The notes under the pieces were generated by a model. The model ran no database searches. It saw nothing but the letters and a program-made list of their open reading frames with translations, and was not told the origin of the DNA. A stretch of DNA of 64,000 nt from Methanobacteriales archaeon HGW-Methanobacteriales-1 (GTDB taxonomy: Archaea; Methanobacteriota; Methanobacteria; Methanobacteriales; Methanobacteriaceae), in the NCBI GenBank assembly GCA_002839705.1, contig PGYO01000009.1, positions 124,001 through 188,000 of the forward strand, read 5' to 3'. A program made the position numbers and the translations under genes. This document shows, piece after piece, positions 1-7,602 of this stretch. The stretch's first letter is position 1. Each line of letters opens with the position of its first letter.

Positions 1-763
1 AATATCTTCAAAAGTAGTGTATACTTGATAAGGAAGCTTTTCATTATTTTTAAATTGAGGTATGGCATTTATTTTTATCCAGCGTTGTTCCTCTCTTTTA
101 GGATCATAAACTCCCATAACTATGTTTTCTATTTTTTGGCCTGTTTTTAGGGCCACCATGGCCGGATGGTTTTCTCCAGGAAAGTCCGATCCATCTTCGT
201 GAATGGACTTCCAACGGGGGTCGGTGGATTTCCTACCTTGCATTTCATCTAATGTTAAACCCAGTATCTTCTGTGCAGCAATATTTGCAGAAGTTATATT
301 GCCCGAGGAGTCTTGATAAACTATTCCCTGACCAATTGTATCAAAAAGATAACGATACTGCTCTTCACTTTCTTTTAAAGCCATTTCCCCCTTTTTAATT
401 TCAGTAAGGTCAATGATAGTCATACTGGTTCTTTCATGACCATTTTCATCTTTAAATATATGTGAAGAAATAAAACCTGGAAATTTTTCCCCATTTTTAC
501 GTATAAAGGTCAGCTCACCTTTTGCTTTACCTTTACGCATTCTTTCTTCTAAAAGAATAGGTAATCGTGGATCTTTTATATTCATTACTCCAGATCTACC
601 CAGTTGACGTAATTCATCTTGAGAATATCCAAAAAGTGTCTCCGCTGTAGTATTTGCAGCTAAAATAGAGCCATCTGGAGCAGTTAATAAAATAGCATCT
701 AAACTACTTTCAAAAATAAATCTATAAACTTGACTTGAATCAGGATTCGTTGACGTCCTTCAT
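1..763 (-). CDS. PAS-domain sensor protein, 3' part outside window, 5' end frameshifted
   Basis: The reverse strand is open from base 1 to 759 and encodes two PAS-type modules: one near the N-terminus (FIFESSLDAILL, then ANTTAETLFGYS and a PAC-like stretch) and a second starting about residue 120 (YLFDTIGQGIVYQD). Such repeats are typical of methanobacterial PAS histidine kinases; the kinase part would lie beyond the left edge. The only nearby ATG (761-763) is in another frame: it reads seven codons into TGA, while the PAS frame itself is closed by TGA at 760-762. Adding one base between the two restores a continuous N-terminus, so the start is probably damaged by a one-base deletion or a sequence error. 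Signal sensing is inferred from the family only. Confidence 0.75.
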
Positions 764-1134
764 CCCCCCGATTAAATTTTACTTAATTTATTAATTTATA
801 AAATGATTTATATCACATGCATCTTCGCTTTAGGTTAATATTTTGTTTTATTTACTATATTAATCAATAATAAAAATAATTTATCGTCATATTTTAATGA
901 AATTTCTAAAATTAGATAATATATGTATAAAATTTTTAACTTTATTTATTAAAAATGTATTCCATTTTATGATTTTTATTTTGAAATCATTGCTGAGAAT
1001 TAAATGTAAAAGAATATATGGTAGGTTATGTAAATATGGAATAATTTATTTTAAGGATTTTAATGCTTATTTTAAAGCTTACAATTTTTAATTTCAAACT
1101 AATTATTACCTAGTTATCAATTTAATGTGATATT
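764..1134. other. AT-rich intergenic region
   Basis: No supported gene. The region is very AT-rich and separates the leftward PAS gene from the rightward 1135 gene, so it should hold two divergent promoters. I see several TATA-like tracts but none that can be assigned. An open frame at 897-1091 is composed of AT-driven Phe, Ile, Lys and Tyr codons and lacks a ribosome-binding site. Confidence 0.6.
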
Positions 1135-1833
1135 ATGAAGACAATACATATACTGGCCATTGCAATTGTAATTCTCATTACATCAGCTATAATTGTGCAG
1201 GGCACACTCAATGTGGATGCCCATATGGGACCACCTACAAAAATAATCGGTTCAGACAACAAAGGTACAGTTACCAAGATCACTTATTCAAATTCAAGCA
1301 ATTCCACTAAAAAAATAGCTGTTGTAACTGGAATGCATCCTCGAGAAACATCAGCTAAAAATATCGTGCCGCAAGTTGTAAAATCATACACTAAAAATCA
1401 CAATGTGGAAATTGTCAATTATAAAATAAACGTTACTGCATATCCAGAAAACTTCTATACTGGTCGTAACAACGGTGAATACTTAGTGTCCAAGTATGTA
1501 GTTCCAGATATTAAAAAATCAAAATATGGTCTGGTGATAATTTGCCATGACCATGAAGAAGGCTATGGTGAGGGATATTACTTTGCTACTCCTAGTATGG
1601 ATACCAAATCCATGGAAATAGCCCAATCCATGCGTTATATTTTAACAGATTTCAATTTCTGTACCCGGGATTTAAGCAAAAAAGCAGATAGTACCTCTAT
1701 TGAAATGGTGGATGACCCTATAGTGGCCACTGGAAACCCGGTGATTGTTTACGAGATCCCAGAATGGCTGGGAAAAGCAGACGTTGTCCATAATACCACT
1801 CGATTATTAGACAGTGTTTTTAAGTCCATTTAA
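1135..1833 (+). CDS. Secreted M14-like (AstE/AspA-type) hydrolase-like protein
   Basis: A 232-residue protein with an N-terminal hydrophobic segment (residues about 5-24) that looks like a signal peptide or membrane anchor. The core has GMHPRE around residues 66-71, which matches the HxxE zinc-binding motif of M14 carboxypeptidases and succinylglutamate desuccinylase-like enzymes, and a later ICHDHEE that could supply another ligand. An arginine (YTGRNN) follows at the expected distance. The protein is short for the family and carries no recognisable substrate domain, so an extracytoplasmic peptidase or amidase role is inference. It is monocistronic, with GTGA just upstream of the ATG. Confidence 0.55.
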   Translation: MKTIHILAIAIVILITSAIIVQGTLNVDAHMGPPTKIIGSDNKGTVTKITYSNSSNSTKKIAVVTGMHPRETSAKNIVPQVVKSYTKNHNVEIVNYKINVTAYPENFYTGRNNGEYLVSKYVVPDIKKSKYGLVIICHDHEEGYGEGYYFATPSMDTKSMEIAQSMRYILTDFNFCTRDLSKKADSTSIEMVDDPIVATGNPVIVYEIPEWLGKADVVHNTTRLLDSVFKSI

Positions 1834-2017
1834 TTTTAGAATATTGTCCTTACCTTTTTTAAAAAAAATAATCTTATAAATATTTATTTTTTAATTTTTA
1901 AATAATTTCAATAAATTGATTCTTTTATAAAATTTTTATATTAACAATTTTAATTTTAAAAGAATATACTTTATTTTAAAAGAATCTTTACACAGCTTAT
2001 ATTTATTTAAAACATTA

Positions 2018-2623
2018 CTAAACTTCTACCATCACCTCATTTCTTCTTAAAAAACCAGGTACAGCAGGGTTATTGTATTGTGCTATTATGAAATTAGTTT
2101 TTGCTTTTATATTATTTTTTTCTAACCAATTTTTAAGCTCTTCAACTTCCATATTTGCTAATTTATGATGCACTCTACCTTTGAATCTCAAAACAGCCAT
2201 TTTTTGATTTTTCACTTCTTTAAACTTTATTCGCTCATCATCTGGTATGGGAAGAGTTTCCAGAGTATATTTAGATGGCATGGTGAATGATATGCGATAA
2301 ATATGTGGTCCTGCGTCTTCTTCTGTCACTGGGGCAGCCATAGATATCTTTTCAGATCCTATTGCTTCTTCAGTTACTGGTATGGTCATAGCTATCTTTT
2401 CTGAGGAAGATATGTTTTCTCCAGATACGGGGGCCATCATGGAGATATTAGATTTTTTCTTATTACCTCCAAATATGTAATTAGCTAATATAGAAAATCC
2501 TAATCCCATGGCTTTATCAAAATCTGCTTCAATGTCAACTTGAGCTAGAATATAACCGGGATACACTCTTATTTCAATATCTTTGTCTTTATTTTCCACA
2601 GTATATGCTGGGCTTTCGGTCAT
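2018..2623 (-). CDS. SOUL family heme-binding protein
   Basis: A 201-residue cytoplasmic protein with the features of the SOUL/p22HBP family: N-terminal YTVENKDKDIEIRVYP, the central NISMMAPV, and the C-terminal AQYNNPAVPGFLRRNEVMV. Family members bind tetrapyrroles or act as heme chaperones; the archaeal role is unknown. Oddity: the family's single MTAPV-type motif occurs three times in tandem here (residues about 60-66, 77-83 and 93-99), with a 16-17 residue period. The gene stands alone and leftward; the start ATG follows AGGGGGAT. Confidence 0.85.
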   Translation of the reverse strand: MTESPAYTVENKDKDIEIRVYPGYILAQVDIEADFDKAMGLGFSILANYIFGGNKKKSNISMMAPVSGENISSSEKIAMTIPVTEEAIGSEKISMAAPVTEEDAGPHIYRISFTMPSKYTLETLPIPDDERIKFKEVKNQKMAVLRFKGRVHHKLANMEVEELKNWLEKNNIKAKTNFIIAQYNNPAVPGFLRRNEVMVEV

Positions 2624-2811
2624 AGCAAAATCCCCCTATAATTTAAATATTTTTGTATAATTTCTCTAAAAAAACCTTTTTTCTACTTTCATTAATAAAA
2701 AAACGTCCTATAACAACTAATTTTATATTGGAACTTTGATAAATAATTAGTTATTTAGTATGACCATAATTATATAAACAGTTATAATATAGAAATGTTT
2801 AATAATAGAAT

Positions 2812-2828
2812 AGTTATATAATATAACT
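2812..2828. promoter_or_regulatory. Perfect 8-1-8 palindrome upstream of the Met/His-rich gene
   Basis: AGTTATAT-A-ATATAACT is a perfect inverted repeat 57 bases before the 2886 ATG. It sits where a downstream promoter element or operator would be. The MarR-type regulator encoded at 3442 is the nearest candidate ligand, but AT-rich palindromes arise easily by chance here. Confidence 0.35.
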
Positions 2829-2885
2829 ATGGGTAGATAAAATTTATAAAAATTATTCAAAGCCCAAAAACAAAATGGTGATATA

Positions 2886-3200
2886 ATGCATGGTGATATG
2901 AGAAGTGGATATAATCATGAAGGTATGCATGGTGATGTAAGACATAGTCATATGCATGGTGATATGAAAAAAGAATTCATGAAGAAGATGTTTTTGAAAG
3001 AGATGATGGGATATCTTTCTGATGATGACAAAAAGAAACTTATTGCTGCTAAATTAGATATAAAAATTTCTATGGCCGAAAAGAAGCTTGAAATGATGCA
3101 AGAAAAAAAGAAGCTGGTAGCCATGAAATTAGATATGAATGAGTCTCTAACAGAACAGAAAATTGATTTTCTTAAAATGATGAAAGATATGATAAAATAA
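2886..3200 (+). CDS. Small Met/His-rich protein with C-terminal coiled coil
   Basis: A 104-residue protein with no family I recognise. The N-terminal 30 residues contain three MHGD(M/V) words plus other His and Met residues, a composition typical of soft-metal (Cu, Ni) or heme binding. Residues 45-104 are charged and heptad-like with repeated K(K/E)L and MKLDM words, so a helical coiled coil is likely. The start is well supported by GGTGA five bases before ATG. A palindrome lies upstream and a hairpin terminator follows, so it is a single-gene unit. Metal binding is inference. Confidence 0.65.
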   Translation: MHGDMRSGYNHEGMHGDVRHSHMHGDMKKEFMKKMFLKEMMGYLSDDDKKKLIAAKLDIKISMAEKKLEMMQEKKKLVAMKLDMNESLTEQKIDFLKMMKDMIK

Positions 3201-3210
3201 AAAATTTATG

Positions 3211-3239
3211 ATAAGCTAATTTAAAATTTATTAGCTTAT
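3211..3239 (+). terminator. Hairpin terminator after the Met/His-rich gene
   Basis: A perfect 9-bp inverted repeat, ATAAGCTAA and TTAGCTTAT, with an 11-base loop, 11 bases after the stop codon and followed by a T-run at about 3247. It ends the 2886-3200 transcript or stabilises its 3' end. Confidence 0.6.
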
Positions 3240-3441
3240 AGTAATCTTTTTTAGATATAGTAATAAAAATTTGTTAAATGTTTAATTGGATTCTTATCGA
3301 TTATATACTATCTCTCATTTGGGGGATAGCCTTTGGAAGTTATTAGTGTAGATTAATCATTAAATAAGTATTTAAATATTCAATAGCTAAGAAATGGTTT
3401 TTTATATAATAGTTTTTTAATATAAACTAAATGGTGAAAAT

Positions 3442-3891
3442 ATGGATGAGGAAAAATTAAACCAGATTGTGGATGATTTATACTTGTTTTTTCCACTATT
3501 TAGAAAAAAACTTTTTAAACCTAATAAAATGCTAAAAGAGAAAAAAATACCCCGTTCTCATTATCATATATTGAAAGTTCTTAAAAAAAAAGGCGAACTC
3601 TCAATATCGGAGATAAGTAGAATGATTCATATATCAAAATCAAATATGACTTCTTTAATTGATAAACTTGTTGTGGAAGGTCTAGCAGAAAGATTACGTG
3701 ATGAAAATGATAGAAGAGTTATAAATATTGCCATAACCGAAGAAGGTTTGCATATATTAGATGACTGGAAAAAGCAAACCAATAATGAAATTAAAATGAA
3801 TCTTTCATCACTATCTGAAGAAGATCTTCAAAAATTCTATGATTCCGTTGAAAATATTAAAATCATACTCTCCAAAATGAGTAATGATTAA
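3442..3891 (+). CDS. MarR family transcriptional regulator
   Basis: A 149-residue protein with a winged helix-turn-helix. The recognition region (ELSISEISRMIHISKSNMTS) is at about residues 51-70, and the wing with DENDRRVINIAITEEG at about 87-102 is the classic MarR signature (DxRDxRxxxLxLTxxG). The N- and C-terminal helices would form the dimer interface. MarR proteins are usually repressors released by small ligands; the target here is not known, but the Met/His-rich gene 240 bases upstream in the same direction, with its palindrome, is a candidate. The start follows GGTGA. Confidence 0.9.
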   Translation: MDEEKLNQIVDDLYLFFPLFRKKLFKPNKMLKEKKIPRSHYHILKVLKKKGELSISEISRMIHISKSNMTSLIDKLVVEGLAERLRDENDRRVINIAITEEGLHILDDWKKQTNNEIKMNLSSLSEEDLQKFYDSVENIKIILSKMSND

Positions 3892-4012
3892 ATAAATTAA
3901 TTATTTATTTTCTAATTTATAATTTAAATCATTTTAATTATTTATAATGATTTGTCTAATTTACTATTTTTACCATATAATCGAATATTAATTTATATAT
4001 CTAAGCCTATCA

Positions 4013-4116
4013 GTAACTAAATTACCACCACAGCCACAGACTTGTGAATCTTCAGGATCCCATGGATGATACAGCTTAAAATTTGTGTATAAATCAATTT
4101 TTACGGTTAAATCAAA
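4013..4116 (-). pseudogene. Remnant of a zinc-ribbon protein C-terminus
   Basis: Read on the minus strand, this segment encodes LYHPWDPEDSQVCGCGGNL, clearly related to the end of the zinc-ribbon protein at 7112-7519 (KLDHQLGPEDSRVCGCGGNL). There is no start codon and the N-terminal zinc ribbon is missing. It lies directly after, and in the same frame as, the stop of the DUF4013 gene at 4117. It looks like a relic of a tandem paralogue left after deletion. Confidence 0.75.
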
Positions 4117-4833
4117 TTATTCCTGCATATTATATATTAATCCCACGGCCCGGGATTCGAAAATGGTGAAGTAGGGCATAAATATGAATATAAAGATTAT
4201 TCCAAAGATTATAGAGCCGGTAGCGAGAACCAGATTTCCATAAAATAATTTGTCTAAAATGAATGCCTGTATAATCAAAAAACATAGCCAGAAGATCATT
4301 CCGGATAGAAGTAGGGCGACGGATAAAAGACCAATAATAACCGTCAGAAAACCCACATAGAATCCTATATACTGATGCCAGCCTATGGATTGAATTATGG
4401 AAAATAACTCTTGTAACTTGAATGCGGCTTTTAAATTCCCCTTATTTTTTACCATGTGTACCATTCCCATGATGGAGAAAAAATATAAAATAATCCCGGT
4501 AAAGAGGGAAGTGATGATTAGTACCATAAAATTTATTTTTAAAATAAGACCCAGAGTTATTATGATAGTAACCGGTAACAGATAGGTGAATTTTACTAGA
4601 AATACCTTGATTCCTTCAATAAACATTTTTTTCCAGTTTTTAAATTCAGGTAAAGGATCTTCACCATTAATCATACCATTTAGAGCAATATGGGTAATTC
4701 GGTAGGAGTATCCACTTACCAAGAATATGGGAAAAAATAGAAAGCTTGCAAATGTTAAACAACCCACCTTTAAAACTGTTTTCCAGCTCTGGGCTGAATA
4801 TTCTATGGAGTCTTTGAGAATATCTAAAATCAT
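4117..4833 (-). CDS. DUF4013 family membrane protein
   Basis: A polytopic membrane protein of about 238 residues with six or so hydrophobic segments. The N-terminus beginning MILDILKDSIEYSAQSW matches the usual DUF4013 opening, so I prefer the ATG at 4833 over an upstream TTG at 4863 that would overlap the preceding gene. FFPIFLVSGYSYRI and the later SIMGMVHMVKN are typical of the family, whose function is unknown. It sits 22 bases downstream of an Xre regulator in the same direction, so the two are probably one operon. Confidence 0.75.
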   Translation of the reverse strand: MILDILKDSIEYSAQSWKTVLKVGCLTFASFLFFPIFLVSGYSYRITHIALNGMINGEDPLPEFKNWKKMFIEGIKVFLVKFTYLLPVTIIITLGLILKINFMVLIITSLFTGIILYFFSIMGMVHMVKNKGNLKAAFKLQELFSIIQSIGWHQYIGFYVGFLTVIIGLLSVALLLSGMIFWLCFLIIQAFILDKLFYGNLVLATGSIIFGIIFIFIFMPYFTIFESRAVGLIYNMQE

Positions 4834-4855
4834 AAAAATACAACTCACTACTAAT

Positions 4856-5050
4856 CTATTCAATTAAAAATACATCTTCAATATGGGAACATCCCAGTAT
4901 TTTGGTTATTTTATGGGCCACCAATAAGGAGGGATTATATCTACCATTCTCCAGTGCATTGATGGTTTGTCTGGTCACCCCAACTTGCTTAGCCAGGTCT
5001 TGCTGACTAATGCCCAATTCCTGACGCAGATACCTTATTCTAGTTTTCAT
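4856..5050 (-). CDS. Xre family (Cro/CI-type) small HTH regulator
   Basis: A 64-residue protein that is almost entirely one helix-turn-helix: [30 protein letters not shown] at about residues 13-42. This short form (YozG-like) is typically paired with a membrane protein gene, here the DUF4013 gene just downstream. It probably represses its own operon. Its target could include the palindrome ahead of the ABC transporter at 6.96 kb, but that is a guess. Confidence 0.88.
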   Translation of the reverse strand: MKTRIRYLRQELGISQQDLAKQVGVTRQTINALENGRYNPSLLVAHKITKILGCSHIEDVFLIE

Positions 5051-5179
5051 AAAATAGAAACAACCCGGAACTTCGAATTTATAATCATAATATTATCTGA
5101 TTCTTATATAACCGTTACGCCAACCATTTTAAAAAGATTTGAAAATCAAACAACATCAAAAAAAGAATAATGTATAGGA

Positions 5180-5929
5180 TTATAATTTCACATCTTCTCT
5201 TTTAAAATAGAGAAAACTGGCCACTAATCCGGCTAAAAAGGTGACCACCACGATCACCAGGGGGATGGTGGGGGTGTATCCATAAGTTCCCAGTTGATCA
5301 GTACCCAGTAAAAAGGCTGAGGTCCAGGGGAATAATGCTGCCAGACTATCATTAAATAAGGCCACATTACCCATACTTATGGCTGCGGCCACTACTATGG
5401 CCGGAACCAGACTCTTCATCCATAAAGTGATAAAGACAAAGGGAGTCAGGGTCAGATAGAGGAGGATGGCTGCAGCATAGAAATGAGAGAATGACTGGGA
5501 GACTATGGCCCAGCTAAAATCTGAGGCACCACCCAGGGCTCCAAAGAAGAAGGTCCCCAACCAGGCTACCAGGGTTAAGAACATGATCCAGATGAAGAAC
5601 ATGATGTATTTGCCGGTGATGTATTTGGCCCGGGACACTGGGGTGGTGATAACAGATTTCAGGGTGTGCTCAGTGTATTCCCGGCTGAAAAGGTAGGCGG
5701 CTATTACCACATACACCACCAGACCAAAGAGTAAAACCACATACATGTTGGTTTGATCCAAAAGATCACCATAGGTGATTATTTCTAAGGGGTTTTCTAA
5801 GTGGGATTTCAATAATCCAATAAAAACCATTATGGGTGCGGTCAAACTACCTAGAAGGCAAATTAAAAACATTTTTGAGCGTTTTAATTTTAAAAATTCA
5901 CCATGTACTATATTATGCAAGGTAATCAT
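5180..5929 (-). CDS. ABC-2 type transporter permease
   Basis: A 249-residue integral membrane protein with about six transmembrane segments. LKRSKMFLICLLGSLTAP at the N-terminus and FSREYTEHTLKSVITTPVSRAKYITGKY in the first cytosolic loop are characteristic of ABC-2 permeases of the bacitracin/lantibiotic export type. It lies 65 bases downstream of the cognate ATPase gene and in the same direction, so the two form an exporter. The substrate cannot be read from the sequence; self-protection against peptide antibiotics is the common role of relatives. Confidence 0.85.
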   Translation of the reverse strand: MITLHNIVHGEFLKLKRSKMFLICLLGSLTAPIMVFIGLLKSHLENPLEIITYGDLLDQTNMYVVLLFGLVVYVVIAAYLFSREYTEHTLKSVITTPVSRAKYITGKYIMFFIWIMFLTLVAWLGTFFFGALGGASDFSWAIVSQSFSHFYAAAILLYLTLTPFVFITLWMKSLVPAIVVAAAISMGNVALFNDSLAALFPWTSAFLLGTDQLGTYGYTPTIPLVIVVVTFLAGLVASFLYFKREDVKL

Positions 5930-5994
5930 CTCCGGCTAGTTCTGTCCAATCGGTTCCTTTCATGATTCTGGTTAAAATTGATTGTTGTTTAGGT

Positions 5995-6912
5995 TTATGC
6001 AATGGAATCCTCTCCAATTAGTTCTGTGAAGTAGTCTTCCAGTTGGCTTTCTCCCAGGCTTATTTTACTCACTTCAATGCCCTCTTCCACCAGGGCATTA
6101 TTGACCTGTCCCCGTTTTTCAATACCAGAATAAATTCGTATGCAATCATTTTCAGCTACCTGGATGGATTCTATAGCAAATTTTTCTTGTAATATGGTAG
6201 AAGCCTTATCTCTATGAGATACTTCAAATTCCACGTAGTGCTGATTCTTTCTTTGCAGATTCTCCAGGGATATTTCTTCAATTAATTTTCCCTGGTGAAT
6301 CACCCCAATGGTATCCACCAGTTTCTCTATTTCAGTGAGGATATGGCTGGAGATAAGTATGGTGGTGCCTTTTTCGGTGCACAGTTTTTTGAGATATTTT
6401 CGGACTTCATTTATTCCCACGGGATCCAGACCATTGACTGGTTCATCCAGTATTAAAAGATCAGGATTATGCATGATAGCCGCAGCAATTCCCAGTCTTT
6501 GCTTCATTCCCAGTGAATATTTTCCAAATATTTTACCTGGTTCTTTATCCAGGCCCATGATTTTCAGGGCATTATCCACTTCCTCTTTTTTATAATTTCC
6601 CCCTAAATAGGCAAAGTATCTCAGGTTTTCTTCTCCAGTGAGGTTCTCATAAAACCCCGGGGATTCTATGATACAACCAATTCTTTTATAGATATCCTGG
6701 TTTTCCTGATAGTTTTCTCCAAAAAGAAGGATTTCACCGGAGGTTGGATGGTAAAGATTCATGAGCATGCACATGAGAGTGGTTTTTCCAGCACCGTTTC
6801 TACCAAGTAAGCCATAGATACTGCCTTTTTCCACTTTAATATTAACTGAATCAACTCCTATTTGAGAGCCATAGTTTTTAGTCAAGTTTTTAGTTTCAAT
6901 AACGTATTTCAT
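5995..6912 (-). CDS. ABC transporter ATP-binding protein (BcrA-like)
   Basis: A 305-residue ATPase with Walker A GRNGAGKTT (about residue 38), ABC signature YSLGMKQRLGIA, Walker B LLILDEPVNGLDP and the H-loop ISSHIL. The C-terminal 90 residues form the extra domain seen in bacitracin-type exporters. Paired with the permease at 5180. The ATG follows AGGAGA. A palindromic operator lies about 50-75 bases upstream, which suggests repressor control. Confidence 0.92.
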   Translation of the reverse strand: MKYVIETKNLTKNYGSQIGVDSVNIKVEKGSIYGLLGRNGAGKTTLMCMLMNLYHPTSGEILLFGENYQENQDIYKRIGCIIESPGFYENLTGEENLRYFAYLGGNYKKEEVDNALKIMGLDKEPGKIFGKYSLGMKQRLGIAAAIMHNPDLLILDEPVNGLDPVGINEVRKYLKKLCTEKGTTILISSHILTEIEKLVDTIGVIHQGKLIEEISLENLQRKNQHYVEFEVSHRDKASTILQEKFAIESIQVAENDCIRIYSGIEKRGQVNNALVEEGIEVSKISLGESQLEDYFTELIGEDSIA

Positions 6913-6938
6913 AGATGTTCTCCTAATTAATTACAAAC

Positions 6939-6981
6939 GGAATGTAAAAAATATATTCCATATGTAAAAAATAGTTTACAT
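6939..6981 (-). promoter_or_regulatory. Palindromic operator and promoter of the ABC exporter
   Basis: ATGTAAAAAATAGTTTACAT (6962-6981) holds a perfect 7-bp inverted repeat ATGTAAA/TTTACAT with a 6-base spacer. A further ATGTAAA half-site lies at 6942, inside a second weaker inverted repeat GGAAT/ATTCC. A TATA-like TTTAAATATAA sits just upstream on the minus strand (about 6982-6993). Binding here would block transcription of the exporter; the regulator is unknown. Confidence 0.5.
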
Positions 6982-7111
6982 TATATTTAAAGATTACTGA
7001 TAAAAAAGAATTTTAATTCAACTTATTAATATGGAAAAAAACAATCTTAAGGTCTATAAATGATTTTAAAATGTATTAGTTAAAAAAATATTTTAATAAA
7101 AATAATAGAAA

Positions 7112-7519
7112 TTAATCCTCATAACGAGGTTTATTAGAGTAAACTAAATTACCACCACAACCACAGACTCGTGAATCTTCCGGACCCAATTGATGGTCTA
7201 ATTTATAATAAACCGGGCATTTATCACAGAGAAGATATCCAAAATCACCGGATTTTTTCTCAGAAAAGTTTCCCATGTTCTGGTTCATATTAAAACCATA
7301 AGTTTTACCCATTACTTTTTGTATGGTTTTTTCCCGGTACTTTTTGGATACCACAGACTTAATAATAATTTTAGATCCTTTAAATATTTTTTTGGCCGTC
7401 TGCACTTTTTTATAGTGGGGGGATAATTCCCTACCACACTGGGAACAGTAAGTGGATAAAGGCCTATTCTGGGCCCCACAGTAGGGACATTTATTGAAGT
7501 TGGTGTTTATTTTTACCAT
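7112..7519 (-). CDS. Double zinc-ribbon protein
   Basis: A 135-residue protein with an N-terminal zinc ribbon (CPYCGAQNRPLSTYCSQCG, residues about 12-30) and a C-terminal cysteine set (CDKCPVYY then VCGCGG). A basic middle section carries little predicted structure. The family is common and uncharacterised in Methanobacteriales. The ATG follows GGAGGGAAATT. A relic of a close paralogue lies at 4013-4116. Confidence 0.7.
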   Translation of the reverse strand: MVKINTNFNKCPYCGAQNRPLSTYCSQCGRELSPHYKKVQTAKKIFKGSKIIIKSVVSKKYREKTIQKVMGKTYGFNMNQNMGNFSEKKSGDFGYLLCDKCPVYYKLDHQLGPEDSRVCGCGGNLVYSNKPRYED

Positions 7520-7602
7520 AATTTCCCTCCAAAACTATATTATAAGTCTGTTTCATGGCCATTAATATTTTAAATATTCCCATATTTTTTTTAACAAACA
7601 AT

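Noticed and set aside
897-1091. 64-residue open frame on the plus strand
   Set aside because: Composition follows the AT bias (Phe, Ile, Lys, Tyr), there is no ribosome-binding site and no recognisable domain.
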